A DNA stretch of 64,000 bases from Dermanyssus gallinae (GCA_003439945.1 QVRM01006606.1:1-64000), one strand, 5' to 3'; shown: positions 24,721-35,960, counted from the stretch's first letter. Made by a program: numbers and translations. The notes: generated by a model from the letters alone, not told the origin.

Positions 24721-26060
24721 TTAGAACCTCCCTGTCACCGTATTTCTTCTACCACTCTTTGAACATATCTTCCTCGCAGAGAAAATGCACTCTACTTTTT
24801 ACTTTCAGATGTGATTTAAGTACGTTTCCACTTACGTTCTGATGAATCTCGTTTTCTACAAAAGACAAAAGACATAGATCGGAGTATGCGGCCATGTTAT
24901 TATTTTTCTTCTGACTCAAACAGAAGAGCGGTACGAGTGGCCCAATCGGCTAAGCTACATTCATAATGCCAAAAAACTTGCACAATTTATAAAAAAAACG
25001 CGTTAAGTGGAAAACGCATCTTTGTAGCAATGTCTTATAAATGAACGATTGCCCGATAAGATTCGACACCGTACGGTAACACAGTGAAAGAAGAAGTATA
25101 GAAAATCATACGTTGCGTGTGGTAAGACACTGTGATTCATGTCGATGAACCCTCGTTGATAAACTCCGTAGTCAGCTCTTGCAAAAGATCTATAGAAGAG
25201 AGGGTTAAAAACGGACGAAAAGTCGACGCGCCAATGAAGGTGCTTAATAGATAGCAGGTACGTGAGCAGATACTTTTCTGCTGTAGACGTCAACTCAATC
25301 AAAAATGATTCAGAGATTGGCGGATGCCGCTAATTAAATTGTCGTGTTGTAGATAGACGCTATACAATGATGAAAAATCAGTCGTTTTTCAAAGATGAAA
25401 CGGTTAGCAAGCTATATCGTCCATCTCAGTCCTGCGTGAATACGCCACCCCCCCCCAACATGCAATAGTAGCATCCAAATATACTACTAGTGCAACCGCA
25501 ACTACTACGATTACAGCTTAAATACTATTATCGACAAACCCTAGCTCCATTCGTCTTGCCGGACTTTTTCCTGGTGTCGCCCTTGCCGCCTATGATACTT
25601 TGTGTGGCCCATGAAGCTCATGGCAAGGGAGGAACGACGCCTTGGCAGTCGCGCGCTCTGCGGGTGTCCTACGGCGCCCTTTGTGCACTGCGGCCCCGAG
25701 CCGTCAACGTCTTTTTATCGCTGCCCAACCTCTAATCAACCCAGCACTCTATAGGCCTTCTCTGTCTTCCTCTCAACGATCCTGGTTTCGTTCCCTCTTA
25801 GCAGTCAGCCGGGTCTATATATATATATCAAGTGCTATTGAAAGCCGTCCAAAACTGTCTCCTGTGTTAACGATATGACTAAACGGAGGGACATAGAGAA
25901 GAGCAAAATGGAACAATGAAGCAATCTAAGGAAGATACAATAAAGTTAGGCGCTGCGTGACACATCCCAGAGCTTTTCTTAGACCGAGGACATACGTGCA
26001 TCTTCTTTTCCCCCTATGCAGAAAATTATTTTCCGAAGTGTGTGCGTGGTGGCTTCCTTT

Positions 26061-26063
<3 letters not shown>
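24721..26063. other. no recognisable gene
   Basis: A C-run lies near 25447-25457. A GC-rich part at 25550-25750 has short open frames without motifs. Confidence 0.4.
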
Positions 26064-26120
<57 letters not shown>

Positions 26121-26135
26121 TTTATTTTTTTTTTA
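26064..26135. repeat. (AT)n followed by T-rich tract
   Basis: Pure AT run of about 49 bp followed by a poly-T-rich stretch of about 22 bp. Confidence 0.9.
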
Positions 26136-26139
26136 TACC

Positions 26140-27060
26140 GGTTAAAGAGCTAAGAGCTGTAATCATAAAGCCAAGTAACCGAATAAGAAAATAATCTGCA
26201 CATCAAGCTGAGATCCAAACGGATGCTGTGACGGACTTTGACATAAAGGATGCCGACGGTCCACGGATAAAAACCAGATACTGCATTGCCAGTTCACGCA
26301 AGAACACCTCTCTATTAATGCTGAACGAGCAACAATAAACTTGTTAATAGCGAGCTGTGATAATAAGAATGACGTAGAAGTCACAGAGAAATGGCCAGAC
26401 ACCATTCATACTAATACAGTCGAGTTAAGCATGTGCGCTCTCAAACGAAAAAGGCACTCTTCGAGTACTCACCGACCGAAACGAGTAGCTTGGACGAGCA
26501 TGCATTCACAGTTTAATGACCCAATGAGCGATGAAAGCCAAGGAGTCGAATCAGTAGTTTCAAGTCAGATTCAAAACATGTGCGAAGATGGCCATACAAC
26601 CTTTAGACCCCTGGTAGCCATAGAGGTAGAGTCTTAATAAGGGCCAGACAGATCTGCATGTATCTGAGGCAATTTCGTGTTATATGGCCAACCAGCTGGA
26701 ACGTATATGAAGATGAACATGACACTATTGATATGACAATATATAGTGTCAGGGTGTCTCCAATAAATAAGGAACGGTGACGTACGATCGGTAGTACTAG
26801 AAGAACCACAAGCGGGACAACATTTTTTGTCCAAAACTTATGGCGAGAGGAAGAGGTTACAGCATCGACAGCTCCATGAGACAAATAACAAATATTATTA
26901 AGAAACCTTCGTATAGGGGGCATCAATAGATCGCTTGAAACAAAGAAAACATATTATTAGGTAACCTTCTTAAAAAGGAAGGCCAGGGAAATTGAGACAA
27001 TGATTTCCAATATCACGGCAATTACTGCTCCCTCTACGATATAGTATCTACAAAGAGGGG
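26140..27060. other. no recognisable gene
   Basis: Forward (26341-26637) and reverse (26603-26926) frames of about 100 codons show no recognisable motif. Confidence 0.35.
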
Positions 27061-27064
27061 CTAA

Positions 27065-27262
27065 ATGCAAGTGGTCTCCGATTGCCCATCTTACAGTACC
27101 ATAGCCAACCAGCTAGCAGTCCTGGAGAGACTTCACGTGGGGTTGTCTCATAACCGAGCAGGAAACCGACTAGTTCCTGACGAGTTAGCCCAGCGACACG
27201 AGGCTGGTCCTTTAATAGTGATAGAAGTGACTACAAAGCAATGTCATACGTTGGAAACGTAG
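27065..27262 (+). pseudogene. possible LINE RNase H scrap
   Basis: The 65-codon frame contains VGLSHNRAGNRLVPDELAQ. Its S-H, G-N and D-E-L-A spacing resembles the C-terminal part of a LINE RNase H domain (usually G-H-x-G-x-x-G-N-E-x-A-D-x-L-A). The rest cannot be matched by eye. Confidence 0.2.
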
Positions 27263-28129
27263 CAATTTAACGACACGCTTTTATTCTACAGTTGTAAAGG
27301 CTTTCACTGTCTCTTTGGCAGGAAAAGCAAGAAGTTTAGTCTCTCTCATACCGTATATATGACAGTACTTAGCTTTATTAACCGATGGTTATTTTACAAT
27401 ATTGCGCGTACAGAGAAAACACACATTCACATATACGTATATTCACCATGGTTGCAAATGTCGAATCAACGGAACTGCTGTATCGCAATTTTAGAGGTGG
27501 TATAAAACAAACTGTCGCCCGCGGAGTTTGCACAATCATAACGAGGAAATTACATGAAACTTCTCTCGAATACAGACCTTTACGTAGACGATCCATCTGG
27601 CATCTACAGCAAAATGTGCAATTAGGTGTCTTTTCTCGTAGTTGCAGCGCTTCCACGAACTACACGCCATTGGGTGGGTTTCATAAAAGAGCAAAGGTCA
27701 ATGTCTTCCTCCTTATTGTCCCATTCCGGACACGAGCCTGGGCTGAATGCAACATCGCTACATGACCACCTGATGAGGTCCGGGATGTATCCTATCGTAA
27801 CTAAAAGTCTGAGAACTTGCTTTGCCCACTATAGCTCATTCTATGTTGAATTCTCTGACAGCGACGTGGATGTTTAACGAAATAATCTTGAAGGAGGGAG
27901 CCCTAGTCAAGACTTTCAACGGGCGCCTCCGAGAATTTGATGTGAATAAACGATATATTTCGCAATAACTGAACACAGCATGCCAACGAACATCAACTTT
28001 GGACACGAACAAGCGTTCTAATAACAATTTGACTCTCGACAGTAACTCATACACTTAATTTAAATGAATATCTCTAAACGCGTGATCACTGGCTAAACTA
28101 AAAGCAATTCACTGTCTGCATGCGTTGGA
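27263..28129. other. no recognisable gene
   Basis: A 126-codon forward frame (27385-27765) is the longest here and lacks any motif I know. Confidence 0.35.
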
Positions 28130-28963
28130 AGTAGAAAAAAATGACATTGCGTTCGTAATGGATATTTAACTGGCCGACAATGTAGCGTCCGCCGAATTGA
28201 CCACGGGTGGAACATACAAGGTGTTTCGTAATGATCGTGTTGGGCAAAGTGGTGGAGGCGTCTTATTGCTAGTAAATTTTAAGGTCCCCTGTGCCGAACT
28301 CGTTCAACGTTACTCGTCCACATTCTCCGAAACTATCGTGGCTAACGTGCTTCAGTCTGACTGTAAGAATGGTCTCGTCTGCTTGTATCTTAGTCCAACA
28401 GAATCAGGCTCAAATCAAGTGAAAAAATAAATAATTTGATTGTCAGTCCCGTTGCATTTGCGACTGATGATGCGAGTGTTGTTACCTCTGGAGATCTGAA
28501 CCAACACGGAATAAATTGGGTATGTTGGCGGGGCTTGTCATCACGATGCATTGATGAATCAATAGCCAGGAGTGAGCGTTTAGTTGAGGAGATGTTCCTT
28601 CTGTTCTGATTAAAATCTATTGTCCAGATATGCACCCCTGCCCGCGGACAAATTATACTGGACGTTCTCCTAGCTACTGATGACTCAGTTGACAGCATTA
28701 CTGTATCGACCGCACCGAGCGCCACTGATCATAAAATGGTTAATCACTATATCTCGTGGTCCGTCCACGCGGTAAGACTACGACAATGCTGACTACGAAG
28801 GAATGATCACAAATCTAATTGCGACTGACTGGACTAATTTCTTCGCCACCTGTTCTGACGTAAATAGCATGTATAACACATTTGTAAGCTACTTGAATTT
28901 CTTGCTTGTAATGTTTGTACCTCGAAGAACTTCGGATACTGAGAGGAGACTAAACTTCCAACA
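28130..28963 (+). pseudogene. CR1-type LINE ORF2 relic, endonuclease part
   Basis: The order of a CR1-like apurinic endonuclease is visible: GTYKVFRNDRVGQSGGGVLL, then SGDLNQHGINW (the G-D-x-N motif), then LDVLLATDDSVDSITV and SATDHKMVNHYIS (the S-D-H motif, here T-D-H). The linker pieces TDWTNFFATCSDVNSMYNTF and FVPRR follow. Several frameshifts and stops interrupt it. The reading is cut at 28963 by the R1-type insertion and resumes at 32628. Confidence 0.85.
28952..28963 (+). repeat. target-site duplication, left copy
   Basis: AAACTTCCAACA, repeated exactly at 32616-32627 on the other side of the R1-type element. Confidence 0.85.
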
Positions 28964-29268
28964 CAGCGTCCAGTGACCAGACAACAAATTGTCTGGTCTG
29001 CGGAATAGAGGGGCACCGAGCGGATAGGATGTCTTGCCCGGCCTATAGGGAGCAAGTCGAGCAGCGGCGGGAGGCCCGAAGGGGCGTCGCCAAGGGACAG
29101 GTAGATGGCAAGGAGACCCAAGTAGAAGCCCAAATACCCAAGAAGAGCAATAAAAAGGGGAATAAAGACAAGGGGGCTAAAAACAAGAAGACAACCGTTA
29201 TCCCAGCAGAGGACGGAAAGGGTGCTTGGAACTTAGTATGTAGGAGCCCTTTATCCAACCAATGTTAA
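28964..29268 (+). pseudogene. LINE ORF1 C-terminal fragment (gag-like)
   Basis: The open frame begins at the 5' truncation point of the element. Residues from 28987 read NCLVCGIEGHRADRMSCPAY, a retroviral-type zinc knuckle of the form C-x2-C-x4-H-x6-C that would bind the element RNA. A very basic Lys-rich tail follows and then the stop TAA at 29266-29268. The ORF2 start codon (29262-29264) overlaps this end in ATGTTAA, the usual arrangement for translation coupling in this clade. The N-terminal part and any further knuckles are lost. Confidence 0.8.
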
Positions 29269-32200
29269 AGATACTTCAGGTAAACCTTAACCGCTGCAGG
29301 GCGGCGCATGACATGCTCGATGAGATAGTACGCAGAGAGTCCATAGGCCTGCCTGCTCTCGGAGCCAAACATAGCGATCACGAAGCGGAAGGCAGACTGG
29401 GTATCTGACGCAGAGGCGGATACCGCAATCTGGTGGACGGGTTCCGAGAGAAACCTCGCGATTAGGGGCGGGGGGTCATGAAGGGGGTTCTCCTGGCTGG
29501 AGATTGACCGGGTAGGGGTCATCTATAGCTGCTACTTTTCTCCCAACAGGGAGGAGGAGGAATTCGAGCAATTTCTCGAGGAACTTGCCCAGAGCGCGGG
29601 GGCACATGCAGGTAAGAGGGTAGTGATCACCGGGGATTTTAACGCAGCCAGCATAGCATGGGGTAGCCGAACCACAACTAGACGGGCCCAAACTCTACAG
29701 GAATGGATGGCTGAAAAAAGTCTAATGGTTCTTAATAACGGAAGGGTCCCCACCTTTTCCAGAGGGAGCCAGACGGCCTTCATTGACCTAACAATGGTCA
29801 ATGAGGCGGCCTTTCCACTGGTGGTAGAGTGGAGGGTGAGGGAGACGGAGGAGACCATGAGTGACCACAGATACATCTATTTCATCATCAGTACCCTCGA
29901 GGTGGCCCTCGCCCCGCCCCCTAGTAAGAGATGGCAGATGCGGAAACTCGACGCCAAGATTCTAGTGGCTGAAATAGACGAGGGTTGCAAACAACTGGGA
30001 GACACGGTGGGGGATGAATATCAAATAATTAGCATACTCTCTACATGCGAGAAAGCTGCTCCCTCACAACACCACGGGAGCCGCCACCCTCCCAACTACT
30101 GGTGGAACAAAGGGATCGCAGCTGCCCGCAGGGCTTGCATTAGGCTAAATAGGATTTTCACGAGAGCACGCAGCTGGTTAACGCAAAGAAAACGACGGGT
30201 GGGATTTTACGGGGAGCGAGAGACCGCAAGAGCTGAATCCCAATTGACGGAGTACAAGGCTGCTCGATCGAGACTCCGAGGACTCATCGCCAAAAGTAAA
30301 GCCCGAGCGGAGAAAGAGCTGATAGACGCGGTGGAGAGCTACTATGGGGCCTGCCGTACCGAATAGTTATGGCCAAACTCCGGAGACCTCCCCCGAAACT
30401 CCCCCCGGATGTGCTGCGGCAGACTGTAACCGGTCTTTTTCCGGCACAGCCGCGGAGAGAAAACGAGGAGTTCTCGGTCACCCCGAAAGACATTCCGGAG
30501 GTGACGCTGGAGGAGGTCGAACAAGCCCGGAGTCGGTTGGCAACCGGTAAAGCGCCCGGCCTAGACGGAATTCCCCCAGAGGTAGCGAGGCTACTGGTCA
30601 AAAGGTGGCCTAAGGTCTTCCAAGACCTTGCCAACAAGCTTCTGAGAGAGGGGAGATTCCCGAGGCTGTGGAAAAGGGCAAGCCTGGTTCTGATCCCCAA
30701 ACCCGGGAGGAAGACGGGGCCTTCGGCTTACTGGCCCATATGCCTCATTGACGTCATGGGTAAGCTCCTGGAGAACGTTATAGTCAAGAGACCAAACGAC
30801 GAGATTCAGGAAAAGAACGCCCTATCAGATGCCCAGTACGGTTTCCGGAAGGGCAGATCCGCATTAGGGGCTCTAAAGAAGGTTCTGAAACGGGCGGGTG
30901 AGGAGACTATGAAGACCCCTAAAACAAGGGGATTTGTGCTCCTGATCCTCCTGGATGTCAAAAATGCCTTCAACACAATGAATTGGAAAGTAATTGTGGA
31001 GGCGATGAAGAGGAAGGGCTTTTCCCTCTACCTCCGTCGAATGATTTCATCCTACCTGGATGACAGAGGCTTGATTGCAGGGGGGCAGGAGTACGAGGTT
31101 ACTGCCGGAGTCCCACAGGGCTCGATTCTAGGACCCGTGCTCTGGAACATAGCTTACGACGGGGTGCTCGAGATCCGAGGTCTCCCGTATGGGGTGGAGA
31201 CGTTGGCGTACGCCGATGACCTTGCACTCATGATAACGGCCAGGACCGAAAGAGCCCTGGAGAGCGCCGCCAATGAGGCCTTGTCAATGGTGTCCGAGTG
31301 GATGGAGTCCCATCACTTGAAACTGGCACCCGACAAGACGGAGGCGATGTACCTAACAGGCCGAACGAGGACGACCGGCATTAACCTCGTGATGTCGGGC
31401 GACCCGATAGAAATCAGAAACAAGGTAAAGTACCTTGGGGTCATGCCAGACACTGGACTGACCGGATCGGCACACGTTAAGTACGTGGCCGAAAAGGCCC
31501 AAAGGGTCTCCCTGAATCTGGCGCGGATCATGCCTAGGGTCGGTGGGGTGGCTGAGGTGAAAAGAAGACTCCTGGCCTCGGTGGCCGAATCAACGGCGCT
31601 ATACGCAGCGCCAGTCTGGAGGGACATGGCAATGCGGACGGCGAAAAATAGGGGGGCACTAAGGTCGACCCAACGAACGCTGGCAATCAGGGTAAGCCGG
31701 GCGTATCGAGCAGTCTCGACCGAAGCTCTCCTGGTACTAGCCAAAATGCTGCCATGGGACCTCCTAGTGGCTGAACGAAGTAAAATGTATCTAGACGAAG
31801 CTCTGGATCTCACCAGGGCCAGGAGTGCCACCATATCGGCCTGGCATGAGGAATGGGCGCAGGTAAGACCCGGTGTGACCACAGGGAGCTGGACCAAGAG
31901 TCTGATACCGGACCTCAGGGCATGGTATGACCGCCGACACGGGGAGCTTTCCTACTGGACGACTCAGGTTCTAACCGGACAGGGTCAGTTCTAGAGCTAC
32001 CTGTCAAGGATCAAGAAGGCCATCAGCGATATCTGCGTACTGCGCGACTCTGGAGAAACGGACAACGTAGAGCATACTGTTCTGCGGTATGATGCTCTCA
32101 GGGAAGCACGGGACGCAGCACCAACCGAGAGTCCGACCCATCAAGGAGGTGGTCTCCCATATGATGACTTCGGCGGAGGCATGGAGGGAGGCGACGAACT

Positions 32201-32400
32201 TGTTCGACGCTGTTTTGACACTCAAGACAGCCAAGGAAACGGCCAGGCGGGAGAGGTTTGAGCGGGTCTCTCGGGAGTGTGGTCGAGACGAGAAGCCGAG
32301 GGAGGGGGGAGGGGGTGGGGAGCAGCCAGGCCCTCATGGTCTCGACGCACCCTCACAGGTCGGATTACAAAATGGCATCCCTCTATCCAACCGCAGGTAG
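29262..32400 (+). pseudogene. R1-type LINE ORF2, endonuclease-reverse transcriptase, broken
   Basis: Endonuclease: LQVNLNRCRAAHDML at the start, SEPN, IYSCYFSPN, TGDFNA (29634) and SDHR. RT: KAPGLDGIP, the QYGFRKGRS block, LLDVKNAFNTMNW (motif A), AGVPQGSILGPVLWN (motif B), YADDLALMI (motif C, intact) and YLGVMPDT. The C-terminus reads through to 32400. Breaks are a frameshift near 29350, TGA at 29479-29481, a frameshift near 30335, TAG at 31992-31994 and a frameshift near 32100. In the terminal Cys/His motif expected Cys positions read Leu-Arg and Tyr. The longest intact piece is 30369-31994 (541 codons), holding the whole RT. Length is about 1046 codons, normal for the clade. The protein is dead without repair of at least five lesions. 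Confidence 0.9.
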
Positions 32401-32615
32401 ACATGCGGGCTGATAGTCAGGGATAGAGCTGATTGAAGGAGAACGGCAGAGACGCCTCTCCCACGGCTTCGATGTAATGCCAAAGTAATACCGAGCCTGG
32501 GGGGGTGGGGAGGAATCCGGGTTTTAGTGGGTTTGCGAGTCTCACACTAGTCACGCAGGGTGCTAGTGGCGCATGTGCATCATGCATTCCCGAAACCTCC
32601 CAAAACAAAAACAAA
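32401..32615 (+). other. 3' UTR and A-rich tail of the R1-type LINE
   Basis: Contains a G-rich tract at 32498-32513 conserved in the fragment at 20.1 kb. A second one lies just upstream at 32299-32320 inside the end of ORF2. It ends in a CAAAA-type tail next to the target-site duplication. Confidence 0.75.
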
Positions 32616-32627
32616 AAACTTCCAACA
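32616..32627 (+). repeat. target-site duplication, right copy
   Basis: AAACTTCCAACA, an exact match to 28952-28963. The A residues at its start may partly be tail. Confidence 0.85.
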
Positions 32628-33053
32628 TCCAACGGACTGCTCAACGACTGAGTTATGCTACGTCGGAGCGAGGGCCTACATTTTAGAAAAAGCTGCAGAT
32701 GATGCTCCATAGAAAATGCGTCATTAAGGAGAGCAGTGTTGCTCGGTCTGCCGCGTTTAGCGCTGTCCATAAGTATGTTCGAAGACGTATGAAGCGCACG
32801 CCGAGCCGCAATCGCAAAACACTCACCCCGCTGTCCTCCTGCAGGAGCCATCCAGCGTGCAGGTGGTGAATAACGCCGATTCCTCTTCGGAGAACATCAA
32901 ACGGCATCTGCGCGGCTTAGCGAACAAGCGTAGCGCCATCCCACGACGGTATCTCGGTCATCGTGTATAAGAAGTGTAACTATAATGTCTGTGTGCCACT
33001 GTTGATTATCTTTGGCCGGCACCTTGAAGAGGATTTTTTTTTAATGTAAATGA
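32628..33053 (+). pseudogene. CR1-type LINE relic, linker region (continuation)
   Basis: Sequence after the R1-type insertion resumes the EN-RT linker of the CR1-type relic: KCVIKESSVARSAAFSAVHK followed by YVRRRMKR, with nearby pieces in other frames. It is interrupted again at about 33054 by a fragment of another LINE. Confidence 0.6.
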
Positions 33054-33233
33054 AAAGCGTTGTCTCTTTGCTGTATTCGTAGGCTTCAAAACGCCTAAGG
33101 TGATAATCTTAGCCCTATGCTATTTTCTGTACTGGTGACCGACCTTCTTGAAGAGATATAAATCGGCACTCGCGGGTAGACGTCCTTATGTATGCAGATA
33201 CTTTGGTGCTATGCTCCCGCAGCCGATTTTATT
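33054..33233 (+). mobile_element. LINE RT fragment with internal deletion, copy A
   Basis: The pieces KRCLFAVFVGFKTPKG and DNLSPMLFSVLVTDLLEEI read as motif A (F-V-x-F-K) joined directly to motif B (Q-G-D-N-L-S-P), so about 60 residues between them are missing. Then comes LMYADTLVLCSRSRF (motif C, YADT). About 180 bp match 35669-35849 in inverted orientation, with the same deletion junction in both. Confidence 0.8.
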
Positions 33234-33339
33234 AAAATAAATAAAAGCAATTCAATTTAGAAATGGAAGGAAATTGGCTAGAATCATTAAATTTCAACCA
33301 ATAATCTCTTCGAGTATGCATTGTGCATAAGCGCAATGA

Positions 33340-33652
33340 TAAAAGCGACATTAATCATAAAAGGCCCGTCTTGCTGACCTCCGTTCCATACAAACCCTTT
33401 GAGAAGATAATAGCAGAGATCTTTTTTTTAAATGAGGAAATGCTTCTACGCTAACCTGTCAATGTTCTTGACGGATAGTGTGGGACCCAACTCGGGCAGA
33501 GAGTACATTTGACTTAATCCATTGCCGACCGTGTAATACCCACTAAAAATGATGACCTATGACCTTCCCCACCCCTTCCTAGTTCGAAATTATGTAACAG
33601 TACCTTGAGACTAAGAGAGGGGAAACCCGTGTTTCAATGTTTTCCTAGATCT
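33340..33652 (+). pseudogene. CR1-type LINE relic, RT motifs 1 to A
   Basis: PVLLTSVPYKPFEKIIAEIF corresponds to the conserved R-P-I-S-L-T-x-V-x-x-K-x-x-E-x-I-I block, followed by FLNEEMLL. A frame-shifted NVFLDLKLF at about 33630-33660 corresponds to RT motif A. The SINE insertion starts here. This is probably the continuation of the relic at 28.1-29.0 and 32.6-33.0 kb. Confidence 0.65.
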
Positions 33653-33830
33653 TAAACTATTTAGGCTGACCCTCAGCCAAAAGTTAACGTTCACGGGACT
33701 GCTTTTCGCATTTTTCATAGAAGGACCCCCATACATACAAATGTGCAACGGTGGGGCTGGAACCCGCGCTTCTATGCGTCTATTCCGGTCGCGAGGCGCA
33801 GGCGAATGCACCGCGCCACCGGGCTTGACC
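33653..33830 (-). mobile_element. tRNA-derived SINE, copy 1
   Basis: On the minus strand the sequence starts TCAAGCCCGGTGGCGCGGTG (A-box-like), has GCGGGTTCCAGCCCC (B box, GGTTCNANNCC form) about 60 bp later, and ends in the hairpin GGCTGAGGGTCAGCC plus a short A/T tail. It is flanked by imperfect 13-bp duplications, TTTTCCTAGATCT at 33640-33652 and TTCTCTTAGATCT at 33831-33843. Two further copies lie at 51545-51715 and 58895-59067. Pol III transcription and LINE-assisted reverse transcription are the known mode for this class. Confidence 0.88.
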
Positions 33831-33843
33831 TTCTCTTAGATCT

Positions 33844-34085
33844 ACGAGAACCTCGCGAACATCGTGGATCACTTCCAGGGTAGGTTGACTCGACTGGAAG
33901 CGTGATCACCAGGTGTCCTCTAGACTTGTTCTCATGATGAAGTTCAATAGGGAGACCCCCGTTGCCCAGTCGGTGGAGGTTGCCATTATTCTGATAGCAG
34001 AGGAGATGTACGGACTCACAAGTGCAAAGTATAATATTGAGGAAACAACTCGCACATCGTTTTGCCTATTCTGCGCTCCTACAGT
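33844..34085. other. no recognisable gene
   Basis: Probably decayed LINE sequence between two RT relics, but nothing can be matched. Confidence 0.4.
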
Positions 34086-34720
34086 TACTTGAGACTCAAA
34101 ATAATTGGGCTCTCGTTAAAAATGATATAAATGGCGCAGACCGCTTGACTGCGCGTATTTCGATTTAAAATCTGCTTTTGAGATTATCACACACTCTAAA
34201 CTGCTCAATACCCTGCCGCAATATGAAGTGGGTAGTCATATAGTTATTTGGATTTAGGTTTTCGTATGTTATAGGCTCTTTAGGGCCATAGTGAACGATA
34301 GGCATCTACGGCACAGTTTACCTCGGACTATCTGCAGGGAACCATTGTCGGTCCTCTAATGTGCATACTCTATACCGACTCACTGAAGCATCTATTACCT
34401 CAAGTTATTCATGTAAAAATGCATGCTGATAATGTCAAAATGTATATACCTGTAGATAATGGAAGCAACACACACAGTTACGTTTTAAGCGACGCTAGAC
34501 AAATATATAAAGTGGTGTAAAGCCCTTGATTTTAAACTATCGATTTATAAACGTGCTGCACTACAACACTTTAAACACAATAATCCTGCACACAGATACA
34601 TGCTAGGCTCAGAGAAATTAACCGTTACGAAGGCAATTAAAGAGTCGAAAAAAACTGACATCTGACACCTTGTACTATATAACCCATATACTTGAAGCGT
34701 TAACGGCTGCTATAAGGCGA
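34086..34720 (+). pseudogene. CR1/jockey-type LINE RT relic
   Basis: YFDLKSAFEIITHSKLLNTL is RT motif A. After a frameshift, LQGTIVGPLMCILYTDSLKH is motif B (usually V-P-Q-G-S-V-L-G-P-L), and VKMHADNVKMYIPV is motif C with Y-A-D-D changed to H-A-D-N. Downstream frames up to about 35250 look like decayed thumb and C-terminal sequence. It has a separate motif A from the relic at 33.34-33.65 kb, so it is a second copy or family. Confidence 0.75.
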
Positions 34721-35668
34721 CTGCTTTGGATATTGCACTCGTTTTTGATTAAAGATGCACCCCTGTATGTTACAATGTAAAAGCAATATGTTCTCCCGGA
34801 ATTATTATACGCCCGTATGACATCAGGGACTCGTGTGTGATAAGAAAATTCTGGCCAAAATATACAAGGCGTTCCTAAGACGTGTGTTGCCTACCGCTGC
34901 AACATTAGCAGAAATACTGTTGAGTGCATGGGCATAGCCGTTATATTGAAAGTATTAATAGATGTTGACCAGGATATGTTAGCAGCCTTATAGATTTAAT
35001 AAGTTCTTCAAAGTCATGACGCCGATAACTCGCTCTAGTATCAATATTCAGGTTAAAGCTGTAGCCAGGAAAAATATTGTTAATCAAATGTTCGCGTTGT
35101 ACACAGCCCGCAAGTGCAATTATGTACAGCCAAACATCTAAATCGCCAAATGGTCGTTTGTTACTAAATGTTGGTAATCCTTATAAAGCCCCCCTGCCGA
35201 AGGGTGTGAATACACATATTTAGACACGTACTTGTTGAAAGCTGCCGTTTTCGGTACGACGTGTATCTTTTGTAAATTCTCAACATATAGCGGAGACGAC
35301 GCCAGTAAGACTAACCCTTTGAGACTAGTGCGGTAGACTCTTATAGCTTTTTTTGAAAGTAGCCTTGATTTGGTCCTCTCCTTTGGAACCGCCTTGAAGT
35401 TCAACTTCGATATATAATGTCGGACCTGGATTACATAAGAAGCCACTGATATTTTATGAAATTCTCGGGTTCTATGAAAGGGTTGTTGCCCTTTCTGAGT
35501 TTTTCATCAATGTGCTTCGGAAAATGTGTATTTCGAGACGAGAACATAACTCTTAGGTAGGAGAAGTGTGAGACAAATTCGATAGATTTTCAACCAAAGC
35601 GAAGTTCGTCAATTCTTCCAACTTCTTCCGGTGGACGTAATGTAGCAAGGTCGCAAGGGATTTTTGCA

Positions 35669-35849
35669 AATAAAATCGGCTGCGAGAGCATAGCACCAAA
35701 GTATCTGCATACATAATGACGTCTACCCGCGTGTGCCGATTTATATCTCTTCAAGAAGGTCGGTCACCAGTACCGAAATTAGCATAGGGCTAAGATTATC
35801 ACCTTAGACGCTTTAAAGCCTACGAATACAGCAAAGAGACAACGCTTTG
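35669..35849 (-). mobile_element. LINE RT fragment with internal deletion, copy B
   Basis: Inverted relative of 33054-33233. On the minus strand it reads KRCLFAVFVGFKASKG, DNLSPMLISVLVTDLLEEI and MYADTLVLCSRSRF, then continues past the shared block into LQKSLATLLHYVHRKKLEEL toward 35590. The motif A to motif B junction is the same as in copy A. Confidence 0.8.
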
Positions 35850-35960
35850 CTCTTACTGCGATGTAATTGAGGATTCGTCAAATAACACACTACTGCACTG
35901 TTGAGCTTGGCCAAAGGATAAAGGCAACACACAAACACCCTAACGGGAATGTAAAAGGTA
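35850..35960 (+). pseudogene. R1-type LINE C-terminal Cys/His scrap
   Basis: CSYCDVIEDSSNNTLLHC followed by a stop and AWP resembles the C-terminal C-x2-C...H-x4-C motif of R1-type ORF2, with the His position changed to Asn. It lies on the opposite strand directly next to copy B. Confidence 0.45.

Larger units (their letters stand above)
28964..32615 (+). mobile_element. R1-clade LINE, 5'-truncated, inserted in a CR1-type LINE
   Basis: An element of about 3.65 kb holds the end of ORF1, a nearly full ORF2 with broken frames, and a 3' UTR ending in an A-rich tail (CAAAACAAAAACAAAAAAC) near 32600-32618. It is bounded by the 12-bp duplication AAACTTCCAACA, and the host CR1-type reading frame resumes on its far side. 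R1 clade is assigned from the ORF1 CCHC knuckle, the endonuclease opening (ILQVNLNRCRAAHDML), the ATGTTAA ORF overlap and the C-terminal Cys/His region. It is not in rDNA, so it is not the 28S-specific R1 itself. Confidence 0.9.

Noticed and set aside
31313..31897. 194-codon minus-strand frame
   Set aside because: It is the shadow of the R1-type RT frame.
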